DNA of 27,690 nt from Rhodocyclaceae bacterium UBA5602 (lineage in GTDB: Bacteria > Pseudomonadota > Gammaproteobacteria > Burkholderiales > Rhodocyclaceae): positions 16,728 through 44,417 of the forward strand of contig DILC01000030.1 in assembly GCA_002424865.1 (NCBI GenBank), given 5' to 3'. Each line of letters begins with the position of its first letter. Position 1 is the stretch's first letter. Of this stretch, positions 16,396-25,065 are shown in pieces. A program made the translations under genes and the position numbers. Below the pieces are notes generated by a model that saw nothing but the letters and a program-made list of their open reading frames with translations, had not been told where the DNA came from and ran no database searches.

Positions 16396-18333
16396 TCAAC
16401 CCAGCGCAAGAATCGAGTCAAATATCTTGCCCGCAATATCCAGCACTTTGGCAGAGGCCTGATACGCTTGCTGATAGCGCAACAAATTGGCGGCCTCTTC
16501 ATCCAGATTGACACCGGACAACGACTGTAGCGCCTTGGTGGAACTATCCACCAAACCTTGCTGTGCCGCACCAATCGCCTTAACCTCATTGGTTTTGCTG
16601 CCCACCGCACTGACTATCTGGGCATACGCGCCCTGGTAAGAAGCCGTCGCGGCGCCCGCGCTCCCTTGAGCCAGCGTGTTCGCCGTTTGCAAAGCACCCA
16701 ACAGGGTTGCATTACGGTTGTCCGCTACGCCATTGCTATTACGATCAACCGTAAACACATCCCCTGCCGTGGCATTGCCTGCCGGATTGCCCGTGATCTG
16801 TACCGTCCAACCGTTATAAGAAATGTCAGCGCCTGCCGTGTACGCAACGCCCGTCCCCAGGGATGTTGCAGCAGTTTCGTCATAAACATCAAATGTCGTT
16901 GCGCTGGTAAAGGTGATGGTTACCTTGTGCTGCAAATTGGCATTCGTCGGCGGCGGCGCATTGACGGCGCCCTGACTAATGGCCGCCGTTCCTGTGTTAC
17001 TTAACGCGGCTGACGTGCGAATAGGTGCTGCGGCAGCCACTTGATTCGGGTCAGAAAAAGCCACACTGATGGCATTTGCCCCGCTTCGGGTGGGCTGGAT
17101 CAACAGGCTATCACCCGTGCCAGGTGACCAGCTGCCCAGGCTGATTGTCATTCCATCGACTGTCTGCGGCAGGGTCGCAAAGCTTTGCACTTGATTATCT
17201 GCCAAGCGCGTCAAGCGATAATTGCCGCCCACAAAACTGAGTTGATAATCACTCGTTGTCAGTTGCGCGATGTTTGCGGCATCAATACTAACGCTAGGCG
17301 ACCCTGTGCCTGTATTGAAGCTATTCGGTATGACTTTGGGTACGGACAGATTAAAAAAGTTTTGCCCTAATGCGCCCGTCAAATCCTGACCTAGTTTGTG
17401 TTGATCGTTGAAATTCTGCGCCAGGGTCAGTGCAATGCGTCCCAAGGCATTTTGCGCGCCATCCAGACTCTGGCTGCGAAATTTCAACAACCCACCCAAG
17501 CTGCCACCACTTATTTGTGACTCGGGCAGTATCAACGCCGTACCACCAACGCCGATCATTGCAACCGTTGTACGGCTGGGGTCATCATATGCCTGTACTG
17601 CCTTGAGCTGATACGCCTGATTCCCCATCACCACTGGCTGGCCACTGCCGATAAACACACTGAGACTGCCATCCGACTGCGGCACGGTACTGACCCGCAC
17701 CAGTTGATTCAAGTCTTTCACCATCTGATCGCGCTGATCCAGCAAATCATTAGGTGCCTGAGTATCGCTACCCGCCCACGCCAGAACGATGCGCTGGTTG
17801 ATTGCCGCCAACTGCGAAGTGACCGTGTTGATCTGTGTGATTTGCCCGGCAATTTGCTGGTTAGTGCCATCGCGAATTTCCGCAAAGCGCTGATCCAGCG
17901 CATGAAACCTTGCCGCCAATGCTTCCCCTGCAGACAGCATGGACTGACGGGCAGCAAGCGAGGATGGGTTAGCCGCCACATCCTGCACGCCTTTAAAAAA
18001 ATTTGCCAGAGCTGGCGAGAGCCCTGCACTGGTATCTGCCAGCAAGTTATCCATTTGGCTAATCTGCGCAAGATAACTATACATTTCAGCCGCGCCGGAT
18101 TCCGCGCTCAAGACCTGGCTACCCAGGAATTGATCATAAATACGCTTGACGGTTTGCACATGGGTGCCCTGCCCCATAAAGCCCGCCCCCGTAAATACCG
18201 GGAAATTGCTGCCCTGCACAATCCCCTGCCGGTTATATCCGGGTGTCGAGGCATTCGAAATATTGTGGCTAGTCGTCAGCATGCCTGCTTGCGCAGCATT
18301 CAGGCCTGAAACACCGATACTGAAAATACTCAT
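16396..18333 (-). CDS. flgK: Flagellar hook-associated protein 1 FlgK
   Basis: FlgK is the first hook-filament junction protein. The 645-residue product begins with the rod/hook family motif MSIFSIGVSGLNAAQAGMLT, then SHNISNASTPGYNRQ. It ends with the conserved helix NLDEEAANLLRYQQAYQASAKV. The long middle (about 330-560) is a low-charge beta-rich surface domain with Asn/Thr/Ala-rich repeats. A GGGGAG ribosome-binding site precedes the ATG. A near-perfect sigma-54 promoter lies 76-91 bases upstream, with a dyad in the leader. Confidence 0.96.
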   Translation of the reverse strand: MSIFSIGVSGLNAAQAGMLTTSHNISNASTPGYNRQGIVQGSNFPVFTGAGFMGQGTHVQTVKRIYDQFLGSQVLSAESGAAEMYSYLAQISQMDNLLADTSAGLSPALANFFKGVQDVAANPSSLAARQSMLSAGEALAARFHALDQRFAEIRDGTNQQIAGQITQINTVTSQLAAINQRIVLAWAGSDTQAPNDLLDQRDQMVKDLNQLVRVSTVPQSDGSLSVFIGSGQPVVMGNQAYQLKAVQAYDDPSRTTVAMIGVGGTALILPESQISGGSLGGLLKFRSQSLDGAQNALGRIALTLAQNFNDQHKLGQDLTGALGQNFFNLSVPKVIPNSFNTGTGSPSVSIDAANIAQLTTSDYQLSFVGGNYRLTRLADNQVQSFATLPQTVDGMTISLGSWSPGTGDSLLIQPTRSGANAISVAFSDPNQVAAAAPIRTSAALSNTGTAAISQGAVNAPPPTNANLQHKVTITFTSATTFDVYDETAATSLGTGVAYTAGADISYNGWTVQITGNPAGNATAGDVFTVDRNSNGVADNRNATLLGALQTANTLAQGSAGAATASYQGAYAQIVSAVGSKTNEVKAIGAAQQGLVDSSTKALQSLSGVNLDEEAANLLRYQQAYQASAKVLDIAGKIFDSILALG

Positions 18334-18358
18334 AGTCGCTCCCCGCTATTCCCTTTAA

Positions 18359-18373
18359 CGGCAAAACTTGCCG
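18359..18373. promoter_or_regulatory. Dyad CGGCAA-AAC-TTGCCG in the flgK leader, candidate enhancer
   Basis: This perfect inverted repeat is identical over 15 bases to that at 26111-26125 and similar to the one at 3316-3330. It lies about 33 bases downstream of the predicted sigma-54 transcript start of flgK. NtrC-type flagellar activators of the FlrC group are known to act from sites downstream of the promoter, so the place is plausible for the encoded regulator. Confidence 0.6.
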
Positions 18374-18408
18374 TAAGTTGAGGGTATGGCTCAATACAGC
18401 ATGGCTAT

Positions 18409-18424
18409 AGCAAGTGACGTGCCA
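18409..18424 (-). promoter_or_regulatory. Sigma-54 promoter of flgKL
   Basis: On the minus strand TGGCACG-TCAC-TTGCT matches the sigma-54 consensus at all conserved positions. The predicted start near 18398 leaves a 65-base leader before flgK. It lies in the 127-base gap between flgJ and flgK, making flgKL a unit that can be expressed apart from flgB-J. Confidence 0.92.
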
Positions 18425-18460
18425 AGGGCAGTTACACTGAAAGCGTACTGAATGGAGAAG

Positions 18461-19522
18461 CTAGCCGGTGACTGCCTGTCGCAGCGTGTTGCTGCCCATG
18501 ACGCCCATAAGTTTGGACGCGTAATTCGGGTCAGTCGCGAAACCCGCTGACTGCAGCTCTTGCGCAAACCGTGCTGGCTCACGCGCGCCGAGCACGCCCG
18601 CATAACGCGGGTTATTGGTCAGCAGTTGCGCATAATCATTCATCGCCTCAGCATAAGAGCCATAAGCGCGGAACCGCTCAACCCGCCGCTGCGCCACACC
18701 TGCAATGACTTCTGTCGTCACCGCTTCCACGGAAGCGCCGCGCCAGCCAGCGCTTGCCTTGATACCGAACAGATTAAAGCTTTGGCGGCCATCCGTGCCG
18801 CGTGGTTCAGACTTTCCCCAGCCTGTTTCCAGCGCTGCATGTGCCACCGTGAAATGCGCCGGAATGCCGGTTTTTTGTTGTGCAGACAAAGCCGCCGGTA
18901 ACAAGCGCTGGACAAACTCGCGTTGTGCCGCTGTCGCAGCAGATTTAACCTCAGTGGGAGATGCGACATTGGCCGACAAAGGCGGTTGCAGCAACGTCGG
19001 CTGTATCAGCGGCTGATTTGCCCTGAGCTGAACGGTTCCGGCCTGCACGGCGCCGACTTGCGGCGGCATGCCTTGCGGCACAGTCAAACCGCCTTGCCGT
19101 GACAAAGGCAGCGTGGCTGCTGCGGGGTGCAACGGCAAGGGGTAATCAACGCCTTGCGGATCCTGCTTTTGCCGTGACAATTGAGCCTCGATCATCGCAG
19201 CCAATCCCAACCCGCGATGGCTGCCACTCAAGCTTTGCCCTAATTGCTGGTCAAGCAAGGACTCGTACATTTGGGTCTGGTCGCTATTGAACAAACCGTC
19301 ATGCGGCGTTGCATCGCGCATGGACTTCAACACCATTTGCATAAACAGGGCTTCAAACTGTTTCGCCACCGCCTTATGGCTTGCAGCATCCCCGGCTTTG
19401 ACCTGCCGCTTGAGCGTTGCCAGGCCGCTTACATCAAAGATGTTCGCCGTCGCCGAGCCACCCGCCGGATTTTTTACCAGGTGATTCGATGCGTCATTTA
19501 CTGAAGTATTGGTCAGGCTCAT
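18461..19522 (-). CDS. flgJ: Rod-capping protein and peptidoglycan hydrolase FlgJ
   Basis: FlgJ is exported to the periplasm, where its N-terminal part caps the growing rod and its C-terminal part cuts peptidoglycan. The 353-residue protein is the two-domain form. Residues about 45-115 are the rod-binding domain (KQFEALFMQMVLKSMRDATP). A Pro/Gln-rich linker follows. About 200-345 is a glucosaminidase domain with the catalytic Glu at residue 232 in AALETGWGKSE, then QSFNLFGIKA and the YGSYAEAMNDYAQLL region. It follows flgI after 97 bases that hold no visible promoter. The ATG at 19522 is supported by alignment of the family start region rather than by a strong ribosome-binding site. Confidence 0.95.
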   Translation of the reverse strand: MSLTNTSVNDASNHLVKNPAGGSATANIFDVSGLATLKRQVKAGDAASHKAVAKQFEALFMQMVLKSMRDATPHDGLFNSDQTQMYESLLDQQLGQSLSGSHRGLGLAAMIEAQLSRQKQDPQGVDYPLPLHPAAATLPLSRQGGLTVPQGMPPQVGAVQAGTVQLRANQPLIQPTLLQPPLSANVASPTEVKSAATAAQREFVQRLLPAALSAQQKTGIPAHFTVAHAALETGWGKSEPRGTDGRQSFNLFGIKASAGWRGASVEAVTTEVIAGVAQRRVERFRAYGSYAEAMNDYAQLLTNNPRYAGVLGAREPARFAQELQSAGFATDPNYASKLMGVMGSNTLRQAVTG

Positions 19523-19619
19523 GCGTTGATTTTGTCACGCCAGTGCGTCGGGCAATCAGTCAAGCAGCGCCGTAAAAATGGACTTCACCGCCACCTTTAC
19601 AAGTGTCCCCACTTCAGCG

Positions 19620-20735
19620 TCAGATGATTTCCAGCTCTGCATGCAAGGCACCTGCCGATTTAATCGCCTGCAAAATCGCAATCAGGTCTTGCGGGTTCGC
19701 ACCCAGCGCATTCAAGGCTTTCACAATCTCCGCCAGATTAGCGCCGCCTTTGATGTTCGTGAGCGCACCACTTTCCTGCTTGACCTCAATCTGCGCATTA
19801 GACACGCCTGCGGTCTGTCCACGCGACAAGGCATTCGGCTGGCTCACCGCATTATCGGTATTCACCGTCACGGTCAAATTGCCGTGCGCCACGGCGCAGT
19901 TTTCCAGCACCACCGCCTGATTCATCACCACCGAGCCCGTGCGGCTATTCACAATCACCCTGGCCGCAGCCTTGGCGGGCGTGACCTCGATATTTTCCAG
20001 CCGCCCCAAAAAGCCGACTCGCGCATCGGCACTCAATGGCGCACGCACCCGGATTTGCCGCCCATCCACAGCCGAAGCCACGCCCGGATTCAAGCGGTTA
20101 ATGGCATTCACCATGCGTCCTGCCGTATCAAAATCTGCAGTGTTCAAATCCAGTGTCACATAGTCGCCCTGCCCCAATGCGATCGGCACTTCGCGCTCCA
20201 CTGTCGCGCCGCTGGCAATGCGCCCGGCCGATAGCTGATTCACGATAACTTTTGAGCCTGCAGCGGCAGCGCCTGCACCCACCACCACCACATTGCCCTG
20301 CGCCATGGCGTAGACCTGCCCATCCGCCCCGTTGAGCGGCGTCAAAATCAGCGTGCCGCCTTTTAGGCTTTTGGCATTACCCATGGATGAAACCGTCACA
20401 TCAATCTGCTGGCCAGGGCGGGCAAAGGGCGGCAGATTGGCTGTCACCATCACCGCCGCCACGTTTTTTAATTGCAGCGACAATCCCGGCGGCAAGTTCA
20501 CCCCCATGGCGGAGAGCATGCTGATAATGCTTTGCACTGTGAAAGGCGTTTGCGTGGTCTGGTCGCCACTGCCATCCAGCCCCACGACCAGGCCATAGCC
20601 CACCAACTGGTTATTGCGCACCCCGGTAAACGTCGCCAAATCCTTGATGCGCTCTGCCTGTGCGACGCCGACGCTCGCCAAACCGGCGAGCAGGCACGCC
20701 AGGAACGGAAGGATTTTTTTAATCAGATTCTGCAT
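19620..20735 (-). CDS. flgI: Flagellar P-ring protein FlgI
   Basis: FlgI forms the periplasmic P ring, a bushing for the rod in the peptidoglycan layer. The 371-residue precursor has a signal peptide of 27 residues (LPFLACLLAGLASVGVAQA, cleaved before ERIKDLA). The highly conserved ERIKDLATFTGVRNNQLVGY, GYGLVVGLDGSGD and QTPFTVQSIISML segments follow. The C-terminus has the typical GGANLAEIVKALNALGANPQD. Secretion by Sec and assembly with help from FlgA (also in this window) are known for the family. It lies nine bases after flgH. Confidence 0.97.
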   Translation of the reverse strand: MQNLIKKILPFLACLLAGLASVGVAQAERIKDLATFTGVRNNQLVGYGLVVGLDGSGDQTTQTPFTVQSIISMLSAMGVNLPPGLSLQLKNVAAVMVTANLPPFARPGQQIDVTVSSMGNAKSLKGGTLILTPLNGADGQVYAMAQGNVVVVGAGAAAAGSKVIVNQLSAGRIASGATVEREVPIALGQGDYVTLDLNTADFDTAGRMVNAINRLNPGVASAVDGRQIRVRAPLSADARVGFLGRLENIEVTPAKAAARVIVNSRTGSVVMNQAVVLENCAVAHGNLTVTVNTDNAVSQPNALSRGQTAGVSNAQIEVKQESGALTNIKGGANLAEIVKALNALGANPQDLIAILQAIKSAGALHAELEII

Positions 20736-20744
20736 AAAGCGCTT

Positions 20745-21422
20745 TCAAAAGGGCAGGAAGGTCAAGAAAAACCGGCTCAGCCAGCCCATAACTTGAGCCG
20801 ATTCAAGAAAGCCATTGGCCTTGTATTCAATCCGGGCATCCGCCACTTGCGTTGACACCACGGTATTTGCTGCGGTGATGTTATTGGGATTCACCACGCC
20901 CGAGAAGCGAATAAATTCCTCGCCTTCTTTTAAGCCGATTTGCTTCTCGCCCGAGACCAACAAGTTGCCATTGGGGTAGACCTCAATCACCGTCACAGCC
21001 AATGCCCCGGTAAAGTTATTCGATGAGGTGTTTTCACCCTTGCCATTAAAGTTATTCTTATCGCTCGCTTCAAGCGCCAAATCTTGCACTGTCTTGAAAG
21101 GCAAACCAGTAACCGTTGGCACTCCCACCTTGACCGATTGGTCCCGTGCGGCCTTGTTTTCAGACTTTTTGGATGCCTGAACCTTTTCCTGGATGTTGAT
21201 GACTAGCGTATCGCCCACAAAACGGGCGCGCCGGTCCTCAAACAAAGGCCGCGCGGAAGCCACGTTGTAAATTGCCCCATTGGATTGGGCTGCCGCTACG
21301 GGCGTCGCAGGGCGCATGGTCATGGGCTGATGCACAGCGGTGGGCGGCGCGGTGGCCGCGCAGCCGGAGAGCGTGATCAGCAACCCTAAAATACGCCATT
21401 TATTCATGCTGCACACGGTCAT
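20745..21422 (-). CDS. flgH: Flagellar L-ring lipoprotein FlgH
   Basis: FlgH is the outer-membrane L-ring lipoprotein. The signal peptide ends in a lipobox LSGC; the lipidated Cys is residue 21 from the ATG at 21422 or residue 16 from the ATG at 21407. The mature domain contains PLFEDRRARFVGDTLVINIQE, where family members carry a similar LF-D-RA--VGD--T--I motif. It also has the C-terminal EEFIRFSGVVNPNNITAANT and DARIEYKANG. A strong AAGGAG stands only a couple of bases before the first ATG and about 17 before the second, so the exact start is unsettled. Confidence 0.95.
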   Translation of the reverse strand: MTVCSMNKWRILGLLITLSGCAATAPPTAVHQPMTMRPATPVAAAQSNGAIYNVASARPLFEDRRARFVGDTLVINIQEKVQASKKSENKAARDQSVKVGVPTVTGLPFKTVQDLALEASDKNNFNGKGENTSSNNFTGALAVTVIEVYPNGNLLVSGEKQIGLKEGEEFIRFSGVVNPNNITAANTVVSTQVADARIEYKANGFLESAQVMGWLSRFFLTFLPF

Positions 21423-21427
21423 TCTCC

Positions 21428-22210
21428 TTACAGCTGCGTGAGCCTTGCCAGCATCGCGTCTGATGTGCTCACGGCTTTTGAGTTCAACTCATAGGCACGC
21501 TGGGTTTGGATCATGGTCACCAGTTCTTCGGCCACATTGACATTGGAGGTTTCCACATAACCCTGGTTCAACAACCCCACGCCATTCGTCCCCGGCGTGT
21601 TGGGCGTGGGCGTGCCTGACGATGCGGTTTCAACAAACAGGTTCTCGCCCATGCTTTGCAAGCCGCCATTATTCACAAACCCGGCGAGCTGTATCGTGCC
21701 GATCTGCGTCGGTGCGGTTGCACCCTGCTCGGTGTAGGAAACAATGCCATCACGGCTAATGGAAATGCTCGTTGCCGTGCTCGGGATGGTGATTGCAGGT
21801 GAAATAGGGTAGCCGCTGGAAGTCACCACCTGACCGGTGCTGTCCAGCTGGAAAGCCCCATCACGCGTATAGGCCAGCGTGCCATCCGGCATTTGTACCT
21901 GGAAAAACCCATTGCCGTTAATCGCAATATCTAGCGAACCTTCGGTTTTTTGCAAACTGCCCTGGGTAAAAATTTTCTCCGTCGAAATCGGCCGCACCCC
22001 CGTTCCCAGCATCAAGCCTGACGGCACCTGGGTTTGCTGCGAGGACTGCGCCCCTGGCTGGCGCATGGTCTGATAAAGCAAATCCTCAAACACCGCGCGT
22101 GAGCGCTTGAAGCCATTGGTGCTCACGTTGGCCAGATTATTGGAAATAACATCCAGGTTGGTCTGCTGCGCATCCAAACCCGTCTTGGCAATCCAGAGGG
22201 AACGAATCAT
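21428..22210 (-). CDS. flgG: Flagellar distal rod protein FlgG
   Basis: FlgG builds the distal rod. The 260-residue length is standard. The N-terminus MIRSLWIAKTGLDAQQTNLD followed by VISNNLANVSTNGFKRSRA, and the motif AINGNGFFQVQMPDGTLAYTRDG, are diagnostic. So is the C-terminus GYVETSNVNVAEELVTMIQ with YELNSKAVSTSDAML. An AGGA ribosome-binding sequence precedes the ATG. It follows flgF after 23 bases in the flgB-J operon. Confidence 0.98.
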   Translation of the reverse strand: MIRSLWIAKTGLDAQQTNLDVISNNLANVSTNGFKRSRAVFEDLLYQTMRQPGAQSSQQTQVPSGLMLGTGVRPISTEKIFTQGSLQKTEGSLDIAINGNGFFQVQMPDGTLAYTRDGAFQLDSTGQVVTSSGYPISPAITIPSTATSISISRDGIVSYTEQGATAPTQIGTIQLAGFVNNGGLQSMGENLFVETASSGTPTPNTPGTNGVGLLNQGYVETSNVNVAEELVTMIQTQRAYELNSKAVSTSDAMLARLTQL

Positions 22211-22233
22211 GGGGGAATCCTATTCAATAAAAA

Positions 22234-22986
22234 CTATCTGAGGGAAAGAATCTGCGAGGCAGCGCGATCATTCGTGTCAGCCGTTGACAGCGCTTTCATT
22301 TGCATCTCAAACTGGCGGGCCAGGGAAATCATATTCACCATCTGTTCGGCTGCATTCACGTTACTGCCTTCGATATAACCCGATGCCAGCCTGATTTGCT
22401 CATCCAATGGCGCCGTACCGCCGCCTTTGAGCCGGAACAAACCATCTGCGCCACGCACCAGGTCAGCCTCTGGCGGGTTCACCAGCTTGACGCGCCCGAG
22501 GCTATTGACGATATTCTTCGCCCCCGACTCCTGCACCGTCGATACCGAACCATCCGCGCCCACACTCACTTCAACTTCCGGCGGAATGGAAATCGGCCCG
22601 CCATCGCCCTGTACCGGCAAGCCACTGCGGGTTTGCAAGACACCATTCACATTCAGCTCAAAATTGCCCGTGCGCGTATAGGCTTCGCCGCCATCGGGCG
22701 TTTGCACCGCAATCCAGCCCTGGCCCTGCACCGCCATGTCAAATGTGCGGCCGGTATAAATTTCCGGCCCGGGCGAAAAATCCGTATGCGTGCTCGCATC
22801 CACCGCAAACGCGCGCGTCGCCAACCCCGGCGGCGTGGCATTCGATTGCACTTGCACGGCACGCAAGCGATGCTCTTCCGCACGGTAACCGTTGGTCGAC
22901 ACGTTCGCCAAATTGTGCGCCACCGCGGCCTGACGGCTCAGCGTCTGGCTCGCACCCGTCATCGCAGTGTAGATCATCCGGTCCAT
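22234..22986 (-). CDS. flgF: Flagellar proximal rod protein FlgF
   Basis: FlgF is a proximal rod component. With the ATG at 22986 the protein is 250 residues and starts MDRMIYTAMTGASQTLSRQA, the normal FlgF beginning. A purine-rich ribosome-binding site (AAGGGAAGAG) precedes it. A longer frame from 23025 adds 13 residues that do not resemble FlgF and is rejected. The core carries MAVQGQGWIAVQTPDGGEAY, and the C-terminus has YIEGSNVNAAEQMVNMISLA. The 72 bases between flgF and flgE contain a copy of the dispersed repeat. Confidence 0.96.
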   Translation of the reverse strand: MDRMIYTAMTGASQTLSRQAAVAHNLANVSTNGYRAEEHRLRAVQVQSNATPPGLATRAFAVDASTHTDFSPGPEIYTGRTFDMAVQGQGWIAVQTPDGGEAYTRTGNFELNVNGVLQTRSGLPVQGDGGPISIPPEVEVSVGADGSVSTVQESGAKNIVNSLGRVKLVNPPEADLVRGADGLFRLKGGGTAPLDEQIRLASGYIEGSNVNAAEQMVNMISLARQFEMQMKALSTADTNDRAASQILSLR

Positions 22987-23027
22987 CGTGCTCTTCCCTT
23001 GGTCATTAACGCTCTTTTCATTCAAGC

Positions 23028-23052
23028 CGCCGTGTTACCCGCGCCGACTTTT
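23028..23052 (+). repeat. Dispersed 25-base repeat, copy 5 (flgE-flgF gap)
   Basis: CGCCGTGTTA then CCCGCGCCGACTTTT, two mismatches from consensus (A for G at position 10, C for A at position 13). It is non-coding, placed between the flgE stop and the flgF start, and opposite in orientation to these genes. Confidence 0.75.
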
Positions 23053-23058
23053 TAATCA

Positions 23059-24339
23059 TCAACGCAGATTCACCAGCGTTTGCAACACGCTATCCTGGGT
23101 TTTAATCGTTTGCGCATTGGCTTGATACACGCGCTGTTGCGTAATCATGTTCACCAGCTCGGATGTCAAGTCGATGTTGGCGTCCTCCAGGGCAGCCGAT
23201 TGCAAAGCGCCAAACTGTCCGGACGAACCTGGCATCCCCAGGATAGCCGCCCCGCTCTCGGGCGTCTGGCCCCACACATTGTTGCCTAATGGCTGCAGCC
23301 CCTGGGGATTACGGAAACTGGACAGCACCACCTGCCCCAGAACCTGGGTTTGTCCATTGGTATATTTGCCCAGCAAGGTACCGTCCTTGCCGATATTAAA
23401 AGTCGCCAGCGTTCCGGCCGCATAACCATCCTGCAACAAGGTATTCACGCCAAACGCCGAGCCAAACTGCGTACTGCCGGTAAAATCAAGCTTGAAACTC
23501 AGGTCATTGACCGCGCCCGCATACCCCAAATCCGCAGCAGATATTGCCTGTGTCATCACCCCTGATGTCAACTGGCCGCTGCTATCAAAAGTCATTGTGC
23601 CCATTGCACCCAGATCCTTAAAGCCAGGCGTGGCGCCCGCAGGATTGGTAACCGTTGCATAGGCATCCCAGGTATTCGCTGTTGCACTTTTAACGAAATA
23701 CATTGAGTAAGTATGCGGATTGCCCAAACTGTCATAAACCGTCACCGCCGTCGACTGGTTAAATGAAGTGGGGTCAGCATAGTTAAACGGTGTCGTCGCA
23801 GGAACAGCCACCCGCGAATCAAGATTGATATTCGCTTGTACGCCATTAGCGCTCGCGCTCGTACCCGTCGCCTGGGGCGAACCGGTTAAGCTGCCGCTCG
23901 GATCAAACAAGCGCAAAGGCACATTCGGCGCCCCGGGCGAGACCAAGCCATTGACTGCCATGACCCCTTTGAGCTGCAAACCCTGCGCATTCACAATATA
24001 GCCATCCTTGTCCAACTGAAACTGGCCATTGCGGCTATACAGCGTGCCGCCCGAGCCATCATCCATCTGAAAAAATCCGCCGCCATTGATCGCTACATCC
24101 AGCGGATTATTGGTCGTCGAAATATTGCCTTGGGTGAATTGCTGCACCACGGTAGCCACTTTCGCCCCCAAGCCGATCGGCGCAGCACCCGCGCCATTAA
24201 GCGATGCGGCAAACACGTCGGCAAACTGCGTCGCCCCCGCCTTAAACCCAACCGTACCGGAGTTGGCAATGTTATTTCCAATCGTGTCGAGCGCTTTGGC
24301 TGATGTATAGAGGCCGCTTAAACCTTGTTGAAAACCCAT
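23059..24339 (-). CDS. flgE: Flagellar hook protein FlgE
   Basis: FlgE polymerises into the hook. The 426-residue protein begins MGFQQGLSGLYTSAKALDTI followed by GNNIANSGTVGFKAG. It has the conserved DVAINGGGFFQMDDGSG and TVYDSLGNPHTYSMYF segments. It ends with the rod/hook C-terminal helix (TSELVNMITQQRVYQANAQT). A GGGGGTA purine run precedes the ATG. Its length is control-checked in vivo by FliK, also encoded here. flgD lies 12 bases upstream. Confidence 0.97.
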   Translation of the reverse strand: MGFQQGLSGLYTSAKALDTIGNNIANSGTVGFKAGATQFADVFAASLNGAGAAPIGLGAKVATVVQQFTQGNISTTNNPLDVAINGGGFFQMDDGSGGTLYSRNGQFQLDKDGYIVNAQGLQLKGVMAVNGLVSPGAPNVPLRLFDPSGSLTGSPQATGTSASANGVQANINLDSRVAVPATTPFNYADPTSFNQSTAVTVYDSLGNPHTYSMYFVKSATANTWDAYATVTNPAGATPGFKDLGAMGTMTFDSSGQLTSGVMTQAISAADLGYAGAVNDLSFKLDFTGSTQFGSAFGVNTLLQDGYAAGTLATFNIGKDGTLLGKYTNGQTQVLGQVVLSSFRNPQGLQPLGNNVWGQTPESGAAILGMPGSSGQFGALQSAALEDANIDLTSELVNMITQQRVYQANAQTIKTQDSVLQTLVNLR

Positions 24340-24351
24340 GACTACCCCCGC

Positions 24352-25029
24352 TTAAAAAATTTGTTTGATGTCGTTCAAAGTCACCAACCCGAGCACCCCA
24401 AGATTCAAACCCACCCCCTGGCTGCTACGGTTGATATTTAGTACGCCTGCCAATTGCAAAGCATCCGCAGTGACCGTATTCCCGCCCTGGGTTGCCGCCA
24501 CAGAAATACTGTAACTGCCATTGGCTGCCTGAACACCCGCATCGGTTTTGCCATCCCACACAAAGTTATGCACCCCGGCATCCATCGAGCCAAGCTTCAG
24601 TGTGTTCATCATCAGGCCGTTGGCATCTTTGATAGTCACCGTGACCTCGTCTGCATTGCCCGCCAGATCAACCCCCCCCACAGCGCCTGAGTCAGTCAGT
24701 TGCAGCCCGCGGCCTGCCACCATCACCTGATGTCCCACCAAGGCCGCCGCTTGCAATGCCTCTGAGTCATTGCTGGATGACACCAAGGACTGCAAGGTCG
24801 CATTCAGTTTTTCAATGCCATCCACCGTACTGATTTGCGCAAGCTGGGAAGTCATCTGCGCGTTATCCATCGGGTTCAATGGATCCTGATTTTTCAACTG
24901 GGTCATCAATAACTTCAGAAAGCGATCTTGCGCATCCGCTGTGGTGCTGGCGGTTTTTTTTGCCGCCCCATTCATTGAGTCCAGTAGCGACTGCGTTGCC
25001 GCATTACCGCCGGTGACATTTGCGACCAT
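24352..25029 (-). CDS. flgD: Flagellar hook-cap scaffold protein FlgD
   Basis: FlgD caps the growing hook and is lost when the hook is finished. The 225-residue protein has the diagnostic N-terminal stretch RFLKLLMTQLKNQDPLNPMD, then NAQMTSQLAQISTVDGIEKL. A FlgD tudor/Ig-like C-terminal region follows, including NFVWDGKTDAGVQAANGSY, the FLG-type hook-cap motif. A good AGGAGA ribosome-binding site precedes the ATG. Confidence 0.97.
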   Translation of the reverse strand: MVANVTGGNAATQSLLDSMNGAAKKTASTTADAQDRFLKLLMTQLKNQDPLNPMDNAQMTSQLAQISTVDGIEKLNATLQSLVSSSNDSEALQAAALVGHQVMVAGRGLQLTDSGAVGGVDLAGNADEVTVTIKDANGLMMNTLKLGSMDAGVHNFVWDGKTDAGVQAANGSYSISVAATQGGNTVTADALQLAGVLNINRSSQGVGLNLGVLGLVTLNDIKQIF

Positions 25030-25065
25030 GAAATTCTCCTAAAAATAATGCTTGCTGGCTAAGGC

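Noticed and set aside
19041..19070. A possible sixth copy of the 25-base repeat (GGCGCCGACTTGCGG)
   Set aside because: Only about ten core bases match and the left half is absent; it is in frame within flgJ and could be chance.
22300..23055. A 251-codon open frame on the plus strand ending in AVLPAPTF
   Set aside because: It lies antisense to flgF, has His/Arg-rich composition typical of a shadow frame, and ends in repeat copy 5.
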